A stretch of 64,000 nt of DNA, from assembly GCF_027925445.1 (NCBI RefSeq), contig NZ_AP027149.1, forward strand, positions 1,674,001 through 1,738,000. Direction: 5' to 3'. This stretch comes from Methylocystis bryophila. GTDB taxonomy: Bacteria; Pseudomonadota; Alphaproteobacteria; Rhizobiales; Beijerinckiaceae. The notes under the pieces were generated by a model. That model had not been told where the DNA came from. It worked only from the letters and a program-made list of their open reading frames with translations, and searched no databases. A program made the position numbers and the translations under genes. This document shows, in pieces, positions 44,015 through 52,143 of the stretch (the stretch's first letter is position 1; each line of letters opens with the position of its first letter).

Positions 44015-44584
44015 TCAGCCCGCGCGTTTCGCTCTCAACCACGCAGCGACATCGTCAGCGCTGCGGTCGGGTGGGAAGACCGGATAGAAAACATGCTCAA
44101 TTCGTCCACCCGTCACAATCATGGTCAGACGCTTCAGCATCCGCCCGGCGCTTGTCTCGAAGGTCGGCAGCCGCATCGCGCTCGCGAATGAGAACGCGCT
44201 GTCGGAAAGCAGGGGAAAGGGCAGGTGGAGCCGGTCCGCCGCTTCCTTTTGGTACTCCGTCGTTTGGCCGGAGAGACCGAAAAGATGATCCGCTCCGAGA
44301 GCCTGAAGTTCAGCGTGATGATCCCGGAAGGCGCAGGCCTGCGGCGTGCAACCGCGAGCTCCTGGCAACATGTCCCAGCCGTCTGGCAATGGAACCCCGG
44401 GTCGCCCTGTCATCGGATAGAGATAGATCACCGACGTTCCGGCGAGAGCCGATAGGTCGACAGCCGACCCATTGGTCGCTGGCAAGGCGACAGAGGTAAT
44501 GGGCAGTCCTTTGAGATGCGCGGCGGCCCCATCATCCACTGGCGAGGGGATAGCGGACCAATCGACCGACAAGAGGTTTGTCAT
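44015..44584 (-). CDS. Peroxiredoxin/redoxin-family protein
   Basis: 189 residues from ATG 44584 (AAAGG 7 bases upstream). Thioredoxin-fold redoxin: LPATNGSAVDLSALAGTSVI, VIYLYPMTGRP, the active-site region PGARGCTPQACAFRDHHAEL with peroxidatic Cys followed by a nearby resolving Cys (C-x4-C), and LSGQTTEYQKEAADRLHLPF. It resembles BCP/PrxQ enzymes that reduce hydroperoxides. Same strand as the next redoxin gene, with a 93-base gap. Confidence 0.82.
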   Translation of the reverse strand: MTNLLSVDWSAIPSPVDDGAAAHLKGLPITSVALPATNGSAVDLSALAGTSVIYLYPMTGRPGVPLPDGWDMLPGARGCTPQACAFRDHHAELQALGADHLFGLSGQTTEYQKEAADRLHLPFPLLSDSAFSFASAMRLPTFETSAGRMLKRLTMIVTGGRIEHVFYPVFPPDRSADDVAAWLRAKRAG

Positions 44585-44677
44585 TCCATAACCTTTCCAG
44601 TTTTGAATTAATCGCCGTTCCAAATATGAAGGCTGCCTATCGCGCTCCCGGCAGCGCCGGGACACCATGCGCTGACT

Positions 44678-45229
44678 TTAGGCAGCCATCAAAGACCCGC
44701 TCAGATCCAGCAGTTCGTCAACGCTCCACTGATCATAGGCGTGCGTTCCGTAATGGACGGCCTTGACTGTTCCGTCGGAGGCGATGAGGAATTCCGCGGG
44801 AAGCCCGGCAACCCCGCCGTTCGGCAAGCCCGATATCCGCGGCTTGTCTTTCCGAAGATTGCCCTTCAATGAAGCCGCCCAGGCTTTGAGGGAAAGAAAC
44901 GCAGAGATCGAGCTTTCGACGCCATATTTCCGGTACAGCGTCTTGGTCGGATCGCCGATGACATCGAACGGGAAGCGCCCCTGATAGGGCAGAAGCTCGC
45001 CGTCGTTGGAGTGAAAAACGACGACCTCGCGGATCCCCGCCTCAGTGAGTTCCTGATGCCGCGCGATGATCGACTGAAGGTGAAGATTGCAGATCGGGCA
45101 TCCCGCGAAACGTCTGAACTGGACATGCGTCCATAGACTGGCCTCCGCCGGAACAGAAACGTCATTTCCATGGATGTTCTTTGTTGAAAAAGGCGGAAAT
45201 GTCTGACCGCCGACGATTTTGCGTCCCAT
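44678..45229 (-). CDS. AhpC/TSA-type redoxin
   Basis: 183 residues from ATG 45229 (AGAGG 3 bases upstream). FPPFSTKNIHGNDVSVPAEA, the active site RRFAGCPICNLHLQSI (C-x2-C), VVVFHSNDGELLPYQGRFPF and AEFLIASDGTVKAVHYGTHA place it with the AhpC/TSA_2 peroxiredoxin-like proteins. The LysR gene is divergent, 175 bases away, and probably controls it. Confidence 0.82.
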   Translation of the reverse strand: MGRKIVGGQTFPPFSTKNIHGNDVSVPAEASLWTHVQFRRFAGCPICNLHLQSIIARHQELTEAGIREVVVFHSNDGELLPYQGRFPFDVIGDPTKTLYRKYGVESSISAFLSLKAWAASLKGNLRKDKPRISGLPNGGVAGLPAEFLIASDGTVKAVHYGTHAYDQWSVDELLDLSGSLMAA

Positions 45230-45404
45230 AGTCCTCTGCCTGTCTTCTTGCCGTCGGTCCTGTCGCGGCTGGAACAATTGCATCAGTCGGTTCAGCCTGC
45301 CCTCATCGCGACGGCTGAGCGGTGTCGCGGCTGTCCCTCCAATATGACCTATGCGCGGATTCGTAGAAGTGTGATATTTTGCCTTTCAGAAATGCGTTTT
45401 CCGT

Positions 45405-46307
45405 ATGAATGACCGATTTGCTTCCCTGCAGCTCTTCATTCGCGTCGCGCGCAGCGGCAGCTTCTCCGCCGCCGCGCGCGCGATGGGCATGACGCAACCG
45501 ACGGCTTCACGGACCATCGCGGCGCTCGAAAGGCAGATCGGCGCCAAGCTGCTTTCTCGCAGCACCCGCGCCGTTACCCTCACGGACGCCGGCCTCGATT
45601 ATCTCGCCCGGAGCGAGGCGATCCTTGCGGCGCTCGACGAGGCTGATCATGCGGCGCGCGGCACCGGAGAATTGCGGGGGACATTGCGGGTGGCGATGTC
45701 GCCCTCCTTCGCGATCCGGACTGTTTTCCCGCGCCTGGCTCGCTTTTCCGAGCGACACCCAGACCTTCGGATCGAATTTGCGCTCTCGGACGCCAGACAC
45801 GACCTTATCGGAGACTCCGTCGACGTGGCCGTCCGTATCGGTATCCTGAACGACAGCACAGCCCTCGCGCGAAAAATCGGGACTGTCCGGCGTGTGCTTG
45901 TCGCCTCGCCCGCTTATCTCGCGCGAACGGGAACGCCACGCATTCCTTCCGATCTTGCCGGGCACGCGATCATCGTCGGACCGGCTGGCCAGGGTTCGGA
46001 AGCCTGGTCATTCCGCAAGGAGGGAAAGACAATGTCCATCCGCGTTCAGGCACGACTGGTGATTGACCTGAGCGAAGCGGCCACCGCGGCGGCGGTCGCG
46101 GGCTTGGGTGTCGTCTCTACCGGAGCCGGAAGCGTTCAGGCCGAGGTTGAACAGGGCGCCCTCGTGCGACTTCTCCCCGACTGGGAGATTGGCGATTCGG
46201 ATATCCACACGATCCTTCCCGCCGGTCGGGCCGCCAAGGCGTCGGCGCGCGCTTTTGCAGCGTTCATAGCTGCCGAGATCAGAGAGATCGAGATGTTCAC
46301 CATCTGA
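45405..46307 (+). CDS. LysR-family transcriptional regulator
   Basis: 300 residues: helix-turn-helix LFIRVARSGSFSAAARAMGM and TQPTASRTIAALERQIGAKL, then a periplasmic-binding-fold effector domain (GTLRVAMSPSFAIRTVFPRL). Divergent from the two redoxin genes, the arrangement expected for an oxidative or electrophile-stress LysR regulator. A perfect hairpin follows the gene. Confidence 0.9.
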   Translation: MNDRFASLQLFIRVARSGSFSAAARAMGMTQPTASRTIAALERQIGAKLLSRSTRAVTLTDAGLDYLARSEAILAALDEADHAARGTGELRGTLRVAMSPSFAIRTVFPRLARFSERHPDLRIEFALSDARHDLIGDSVDVAVRIGILNDSTALARKIGTVRRVLVASPAYLARTGTPRIPSDLAGHAIIVGPAGQGSEAWSFRKEGKTMSIRVQARLVIDLSEAATAAAVAGLGVVSTGAGSVQAEVEQGALVRLLPDWEIGDSDIHTILPAGRAAKASARAFAAFIAAEIREIEMFTI

Positions 46308-46391
46308 GGCCAGAAACCAGGCCCGCTTCCTGTGCGTTGAGAATGCGCCCGGGCGCCCCGTCTCCCTTTCTGCGCGGGTGGCTGAAAAGCA

Positions 46392-46418
46392 GAGAGCCCG
46401 GCGCGGGGCCGGGCTCTC
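46392..46418. terminator. Strong hairpin between convergent genes
   Basis: Perfect 11-bp stem GAGAGCCCGGC/GCCGGGCTCTC with a 5-base loop, between the lysR stop and the phosphodiesterase stop. No T tract, but likely a bidirectional terminator. Confidence 0.65.
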
Positions 46419-46498
46419 GAGAATTGCCGATGCTTTGCGCGCAAGAGCGGGCGGCTTTCGCCGCGCCGCGTCTTTGGGAGCACTCGAGCGTCGCTCCG

Positions 46499-48196
46499 TC
46501 AGTCCCTGGAGTCGAAGGCTACGCCCGGAAGCGCCTGAGTGCCTTCCTGCTGCACAGCTTGCAGGGCGTGCGGGTTGAGACCCAAGGCCCGCAGAATGGT
46601 CGGCGCCACCTGCGCGGTCTGCACCGGGGAGGTGATCGTGGCCGGACGCAGGTTCGGGTTCGAGAGCAGCATCATCACATTGGTGTCGTCATGCGAGAAG
46701 CCGCCGTGCTCGGCATGCTTCTTGGAGCTGCCGGAATAGGTGACGCCGATATTGGGGGTCACAATGATATCCGGCGTGCGGGGATCGCCGCCGTTCTTCG
46801 GCAGGCCGGGAGCGTTGAACATCTGCGCGATGCCGGGCCCGGAAAAGATCTGGCCGACGCCAGCGACATTGGCCGAGGTCGGCGACGCGCTTTCGAGCGT
46901 GCTCACCGCCGCGGCCGTGGCGCAGCCCTGCTGAGTCTGATCGAGCCAGAGCAGCGAGACGTCATCCTCGGTCGGCCCGATGCCATTCGGGTTGTTCGGC
47001 GACTCCGAGAACGGCAGACAGTTGGCGAGGATTGTGGCCGGCGAGGTCGTGATCGGGCTGCCCGCGGGAATCCCCACGCCCTGGTAGCGCGAGGTGTCCA
47101 CCGGGCTCTGGCCGTGCTTTGCCGTGATGACGATCAGCGTGGAATGATAGTCGCCCGTTTTCTTGAGCTCGGCGACCATCTTGCCGATCGACGCGTCGAC
47201 GAACTGGATCTCGTTCGACAGCAGGGACGAAGGCGTGCCCGCATTGTCCGTGTAGCCGCCGCTTGCCGACTTCGTGATGAGCTTCTGACCGATGCTGACG
47301 GCCTGGAAATTCATGCCGAAGATGGCCGGCACCGGCGCGGGCTTCGAGCCGTCATGCCGCTTGCCGTGGATCTGGTTGAGGATGGCGTTGACCTTCAGCG
47401 TGTCGTAGCACTGAATGTTCTTGAAGCCGCCGGTGTAGTCGCTCGTCACGCCATCCGGCAACGGGGAACAAGCCGTCCCATCCGGCAGCGTAACCGGCAA
47501 GGGAACGGGTTTGGAGTTGATCTCGGGCGAGTAATAGTCGTCGAGATTGCTGCCGTTGCCGGGACCCGCAACGGACGAATAGGACGGGTGCTTGTCGGAC
47601 CAAGCCGTGTAGCCGCCGGCCTGATGAATCACGCCGAAGATCGTGTTGGTCCGCACGAAGTTCCAGGGATAGACCGGGCGGCAGCCGTTGAAGGGATCGC
47701 GCGGAAGTTTCGTCGCATCGATCGACGCGATGCCGCCGTCCTGGCCGGCAGCGGCGCCGCCGTTGAGTTGGGACTGATCAAGATCGATTCCCTCCTCGTA
47801 TTCGGTCGTCGTTCCGTTCGGCGTGTTGGGGTTGCAGACCCCGCCCGCCACGCCATTCCCCGTGGTGTTCTGGGGCGGAGCCAGGACGCGATCGTAAGCC
47901 ACGTCGTAGTAGGCGCCCACAGTGCGCGGCGATCCGCCGGACACAATGGCCATGAGTCCGGGAAAGGAATCGGACGGTTTCGAGGTCGAGGCCTCGAGAT
48001 AATTAACGCCCTTAGCCGTCAGCCCGGCGAGATTCGGACAGGTGGAATTGCTCGCGCAATTGATGAAATCAAGGGCGTGCATGCCGTCAATGCTGATGAG
48101 CAGCACGTGGTTGATTTTTGTGTCATCGTCGGCGCGAGCTGCGCCCGCAGCGACGGCCAGTGCGGCGACGCTCGCAGCAAGTATATGTTTTTTCAT
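46499..48196 (-). CDS. Secreted alkaline-phosphatase-superfamily phosphodiesterase/phosphatase
   Basis: 565 residues from ATG 48196 (GGGAGG upstream). Signal peptide MKKHILAASVAALAVAAGAARA. Metal and catalytic motifs of the nucleotide pyrophosphatase/phosphodiesterase branch are seen: VLLISIDGMHALDF (metal Asp), KPSDSFPGLMAIVSGG (nucleophile region), SDKHPSY, LIVITAKHGQSPVD and KHAEHGGFSHDDTNVMMLLS (metal His/Asp). Several Cys suggest disulfides. Lying divergent from the GspD gene, it is a natural candidate for export by the T2SS, which is inference. Confidence 0.82.
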   Translation of the reverse strand: MKKHILAASVAALAVAAGAARADDDTKINHVLLISIDGMHALDFINCASNSTCPNLAGLTAKGVNYLEASTSKPSDSFPGLMAIVSGGSPRTVGAYYDVAYDRVLAPPQNTTGNGVAGGVCNPNTPNGTTTEYEEGIDLDQSQLNGGAAAGQDGGIASIDATKLPRDPFNGCRPVYPWNFVRTNTIFGVIHQAGGYTAWSDKHPSYSSVAGPGNGSNLDDYYSPEINSKPVPLPVTLPDGTACSPLPDGVTSDYTGGFKNIQCYDTLKVNAILNQIHGKRHDGSKPAPVPAIFGMNFQAVSIGQKLITKSASGGYTDNAGTPSSLLSNEIQFVDASIGKMVAELKKTGDYHSTLIVITAKHGQSPVDTSRYQGVGIPAGSPITTSPATILANCLPFSESPNNPNGIGPTEDDVSLLWLDQTQQGCATAAAVSTLESASPTSANVAGVGQIFSGPGIAQMFNAPGLPKNGGDPRTPDIIVTPNIGVTYSGSSKKHAEHGGFSHDDTNVMMLLSNPNLRPATITSPVQTAQVAPTILRALGLNPHALQAVQQEGTQALPGVAFDSRD

Positions 48197-48616
48197 AGAT
48201 ATTACCTCCCTCTCGGCTTGAGCCGAAGTGTTTGCCAAGACCCCTTAGGGGGAGGGGTTTACCGATTTATGACACCCCGGTGACGCTGACCGGACGGAGC
48301 TCGAGCCGTCTTGATTGCCCTCGATTTTTCCGTGTCTTGGTCATCGCGAGAGAAGCCACGTCGAGGCGAAAATGGCGCTCAATCGCGCGCAAGCTGCATT
48401 GGTGAAAAGATCGGCGCCAGAAGATTGGAGCCGCTCCGAGGGGCCTAACATTCTGAAAATCATGTGACGAATCATGAACGGGCGTGAAAAGCCCCATCAC
48501 GCCCGGTGAGCGCGCCGCCAGATCGTTCGCGCAAAGCCTGAACTCTGTCACAATGCTTATCTACGTGGTAGCTGATGCGGAGCCTTTGTCCGGGTCCGAC
48601 GCCAAATGGGTTGCTT
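48197..48616. promoter_or_regulatory. Divergent gap between the phosphatase and gspD
   Basis: About 420 bases holding the two promoters. CCCCTTAGGGG at 48241-48251 is a short palindrome close to the phosphatase start. No gene seen. No clear sigma-70 pair could be picked by eye. Confidence 0.35.
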
Positions 48617-51079
48617 GTGAGCAGACGTCTTGTGAACGCTTTCCTGGCGGCGGTATGCCTCGCGGCTGCAGGCTGCCAGACGACGGGCGAGCCTCCTGTC
48701 GCCGAATGGAGCGTGGAGCCCTCGAACGCCCCACCTGACCACTCCCCAATGGGCGGAGGGGCCGTTAGCCGCGGCGGCGCCGTGACGAGCGCGCGTGGCG
48801 GCAACGCGGCTCTCGTCGTGCCCGGAAGCGGGCGTTTCATCGGCCGCAGCCAAGGGCTGAAGGGCGAAGCGCCCGATTCGGGGGAAGACAAGGTCACGCT
48901 CAATCTCGCCAATCTGCCGATCGCGCAAGCCGTCAAGGTGGTGCTGGGCGACATAATGAGTGTGAATTACGTCATCGACCCACGTCTCGACGGCAAGATC
49001 ACGGTCCATACGACGCAGCCGGTGAGCAAGACGGCGGCCCTGGAGCTATTCGAATCGGCGTTGCGCGTGTCCGGCGGCGCGGTGGTGCAAGCAGGGGGCG
49101 TCTACAAAATCGTGCCGCTCGACCAGGCGGGGGCGGCCGGCGGAAATATTTCGACCGCGGCTGCCGACGCGACGTCGGTCGGCGAGAGCACGCGGGTCAT
49201 TCAGCTCCATTATGTCGCGGCGTCGGAGATGCGCCGGCTCCTCGAGCCGATGGCCATTCAGGGCGGAATCGTCTCGGCCGACGACGCGCGCCACACGATC
49301 ACGCTGAGGGGCTCTCCACAGGACCTTGCGACGCTCGGCGACGTCATCGCGACCTTCGACATCGACACGATGCGCGGCATGTCCTTCGCCCTCGTGCCGG
49401 TGAAAAGCGGCGATCCGGACGCGATCGTTGAAGACTTGCGCAAGGTCTTCGGAGCGGACGATAAGGATGGGCCGATGAAGGGCATGGTGCGCTTCGTCAG
49501 CAACAAGCGTCTCGCCTCGGTCTTGGTGATCTCGGCGCAGCCGGCCTATCTCAGCCGGGCGCAGACATGGATCCAGCGGCTCGACGCGCGCGCGCAAGGA
49601 ACGGAAAAGCAATTTTTCACCTACCGCGTGCAGAACCGGCCAGCCAAGGAGATGTTGCAGGTTCTGACCTCTATGTTCGGCTCCGACAGCCGGAGCGGAA
49701 GCAACACGGCGCCGCGCTTCGGTCAGTCCTCCGCCTCCTCCTCTTCCTCAGGCGATGACAGTGGGCAGAGTTCTTCGAGCTCGTCGACTTCAAGCCCGCT
49801 CGGCGCGCTATCGGCCTCAGGTCCCACGGGCGGCGGACAGATCGGCGGCAGCGCCTCGAGCGGCGGCGCTTCCTCAGGGCTCGGCGGGGCGTCCAGCGGC
49901 GGGCTCGGCAGTCAGCCGGGAGGCCCCAACGGCGCCGCTGGTTTTTTCGGCGCGGGCGTGACGAACACGTCGAGCGATCAGGGGTCGAAGGGCCCTGGCA
50001 CCGTGTCGCTGGGAGAGGACGGCCGTTACAAGGTCGGCGTCGACGAGGCCAAGAACTCGCTCGTCGTGATGGCGACGGCGGACGACTATAATAAAATGTT
50101 GCACGTCATCGAGGCGCTCGACGTCCAACCCAATCAGGTCTTCATCGAGGCCACGATCGCCGAAGTCGCGCTCACCGACGAGCTGCATTTCGGCGTCGCC
50201 TGGTTCCTGCAAAGGGGACGTAGTGCCGCGGGTTTTGGCGGGCAGGCCGTCACTTCGACATCGACTACTTCAACGACATCGACATCGACCACCTCTACCG
50301 TCAACACCCTTCTTGGCAACAACAATATTTCCGGCAGCAACTTGATCGGCGTCCCCCTTCAGAGCGTGTTTCCGGGCTTTTCCTACGCCTTCACCTTGGG
50401 GAGCGCAGTCGCGGTGATCAATGCCCTCAACGCGATCACCAATGTGAACATCCTTTCGACACCCTCGCTGACCGTGTTGGACAATCGCCAGGCGACGCTG
50501 CAAGTCGGCCAAGAGATTCCCGTCAACACGCTGCAGAGCGTTTCGGCGATCGGCAACACATTCAATTCCCAGTCCTATCTGAACACGGGCGTGATCCTGG
50601 CCATTACCCCGCACATCAGCGAGAGCGGTCGGCTGATGCTCGATATCAATCAAGAGGTCTCGAACACCGTGCCGGGCACAGGTGGGAACGGCAACAACCC
50701 CACGATCGACCAACGCAAGGTGAAGACGCAGGTTTCCGTGACCGATGGAGAATCGCTCGTCCTCGGCGGTCTCGTCCAGGATCAACGCTCGAAATCCGCC
50801 AACCAAATTCCGGTTGTCGGAGACATCCCCATCGTCGGCAGCGCGTTCAAGGATAAGGACGATCAAATCACCAAGACAGAGCTGATCATCATGATCACGC
50901 CGCATGTGATTCGCAATCAGAGCGAGGCGCGCCAGATCGCCGAGGAATATAAGCGCAAGCTGTTAAGCGTCTCGACAAAAGCGATCGCCAGGCCTCACGA
51001 CATCGAGCAATCCACGCGACGCACTCTGCTCGACGACACGGCGGTCAGCCCCTGGATTGTCGACCGGGTCACGCGCTGA
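48617..51079 (+). CDS. gspD: Type II secretion outer-membrane secretin GspD
   Basis: About 820 residues. From GTG 48617 the protein begins with a lipoprotein signal SRRLVNAFLAAVCLAAAGC (lipobox LAAAGC), so it may be self-targeting without a pilotin; ATG 48575 is an alternative start. N0/N1-N3 domains (VTLNLANLPIAQAVKVVLGD, IQLHYVAASEMRRLLEPMAI, FFTYRVQNRPAKEMLQVLTS) are followed by a Ser/Gly-rich insert (about 49720-49960) and the secretin barrel: VFIEATIAEVAL, ILSTPSLTVLDNRQATLQVG, VPGTG and LVLGGLVQDQRSKSANQIPV ending at VGDIPIVGSAF. A Ser/Thr run near 50250-50300 extends a loop. Confidence 0.95.
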   Translation: MSRRLVNAFLAAVCLAAAGCQTTGEPPVAEWSVEPSNAPPDHSPMGGGAVSRGGAVTSARGGNAALVVPGSGRFIGRSQGLKGEAPDSGEDKVTLNLANLPIAQAVKVVLGDIMSVNYVIDPRLDGKITVHTTQPVSKTAALELFESALRVSGGAVVQAGGVYKIVPLDQAGAAGGNISTAAADATSVGESTRVIQLHYVAASEMRRLLEPMAIQGGIVSADDARHTITLRGSPQDLATLGDVIATFDIDTMRGMSFALVPVKSGDPDAIVEDLRKVFGADDKDGPMKGMVRFVSNKRLASVLVISAQPAYLSRAQTWIQRLDARAQGTEKQFFTYRVQNRPAKEMLQVLTSMFGSDSRSGSNTAPRFGQSSASSSSSGDDSGQSSSSSSTSSPLGALSASGPTGGGQIGGSASSGGASSGLGGASSGGLGSQPGGPNGAAGFFGAGVTNTSSDQGSKGPGTVSLGEDGRYKVGVDEAKNSLVVMATADDYNKMLHVIEALDVQPNQVFIEATIAEVALTDELHFGVAWFLQRGRSAAGFGGQAVTSTSTTSTTSTSTTSTVNTLLGNNNISGSNLIGVPLQSVFPGFSYAFTLGSAVAVINALNAITNVNILSTPSLTVLDNRQATLQVGQEIPVNTLQSVSAIGNTFNSQSYLNTGVILAITPHISESGRLMLDINQEVSNTVPGTGGNGNNPTIDQRKVKTQVSVTDGESLVLGGLVQDQRSKSANQIPVVGDIPIVGSAFKDKDDQITKTELIIMITPHVIRNQSEARQIAEEYKRKLLSVSTKAIARPHDIEQSTRRTLLDDTAVSPWIVDRVTR

Positions 51080-51115
51080 GCATTCGTTGCGCCGGCGGAC
51101 GAGTCCCGGCGCGAT

Positions 51116-52141
51116 TCAGCCGGAATGCCGCGTTGATCTCGCGGCGGCGGTCAGCTTGGCTCCCGCTGTCGAATCCTCATCCATGCCCCGCAGCTCGAAG
51201 ACGCTGAACCAGCCGCTTGCGTCAGTCCAAAAGCTGCCGACACGCCAACCCCCGGCCTGCGCCAGTTCGGAGAATTGCTCGATTGAGAATTTGTAGGAAT
51301 TTTCCGTGTGGATGCGCTCTCCTGCACGAAATTGAAAGCGCTCGCCCAGAACTTCGACCGTTTGCTCCTTCACGCTTACGAGATGCATTTCGATGCGGCC
51401 GTTGACCGGATCATAAATCGCCTCGTGACAAAAAGCCGAAACATCGAATGTCGCGCCGAGCTCGCGATTGGCGCGCGCGAGCAGGTTGAGATTGAAGGCG
51501 GCCGTGATGCCCGCCTTGTCGTTATAGGCCTCGATCAGCACGCGCGCATCTTTCTTCAGATCGACGCCGACGACGAGCGCGCTGCCCTCCGCCAGGGTCC
51601 TGCGCATCGCGCGCAGCAAGTCAATCGCCTCGCAGGGAGCGAAGTTGCCGATCGTCGAGCCCGGAAAGAAGCCGAGCTGCTTCATTTGCGCGACGTCCTT
51701 CGGCAGCAGCACGCCATGCGTGAAATCGCCGAGAATGGGCCGCGTGTTCAGCGTCGGATAAAGCCGGTTGAGACGTCTTCTTGCCTCGTCGAGCGCGGTC
51801 CTCGAGACGTCGATCGGCGCGTAAACCGAAAGCCTCGGCAGCCGCGCCAGAAGGATTTCGGTCTTCCGGCTGGACCCCGAGCCGAATTCGATGAGCGCGC
51901 CGCCTCCGACGAGGTCCTTAACAATTTCGCCGACATGCGCTTCGAGCAGCGCGATCTCCACACGGGTCGGATAATATTCGGGCAGGCGCGTGATGTCCTC
52001 GAAGAGCTCGCTGCCGCGCGCATCGTAAAGGAATCGGCAAGGCAGGCTCTTTCGCGCTCTCGACAAGCCCTCGACAACGCAAAGCGCGAAGTCGCTTTCG
52101 CCGTCGCGCCGTCGCGTCGCGCGCTCGACCGCTGGGCGCAT
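51116..52141 (-). CDS. egtD: L-histidine N-alpha-methyltransferase EgtD
   Basis: 341 residues from ATG 52141 (GGAGG upstream). EgtD trimethylates histidine to hercynine with SAM, the first step of ergothioneine synthesis. Landmarks: CRFLYDARGSELFEDITRLP, EYYPTRVEIALLE, ALIEFGSGSSRKTEILLARL (SAM site), YAPIDVSRTALDEA, LGFFPGSTIGNFAPCEAIDL, YNDKAGITAAFNLNLLARAN and the C-terminal IHTENSYKFSIEQF. It follows egtB by 2 bases and is translated with it. Confidence 0.95.
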   Translation of the reverse strand: MRPAVERATRRRDGESDFALCVVEGLSRARKSLPCRFLYDARGSELFEDITRLPEYYPTRVEIALLEAHVGEIVKDLVGGGALIEFGSGSSRKTEILLARLPRLSVYAPIDVSRTALDEARRRLNRLYPTLNTRPILGDFTHGVLLPKDVAQMKQLGFFPGSTIGNFAPCEAIDLLRAMRRTLAEGSALVVGVDLKKDARVLIEAYNDKAGITAAFNLNLLARANRELGATFDVSAFCHEAIYDPVNGRIEMHLVSVKEQTVEVLGERFQFRAGERIHTENSYKFSIEQFSELAQAGGWRVGSFWTDASGWFSVFELRGMDEDSTAGAKLTAAARSTRHSG

Positions 52142-52143
52142 TC

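Noticed and set aside
46337..48283. A 648-residue plus-strand frame over the phosphatase
   Set aside because: Antisense shadow; the minus-strand gene has a signal peptide, ribosome site and metal-binding motifs.
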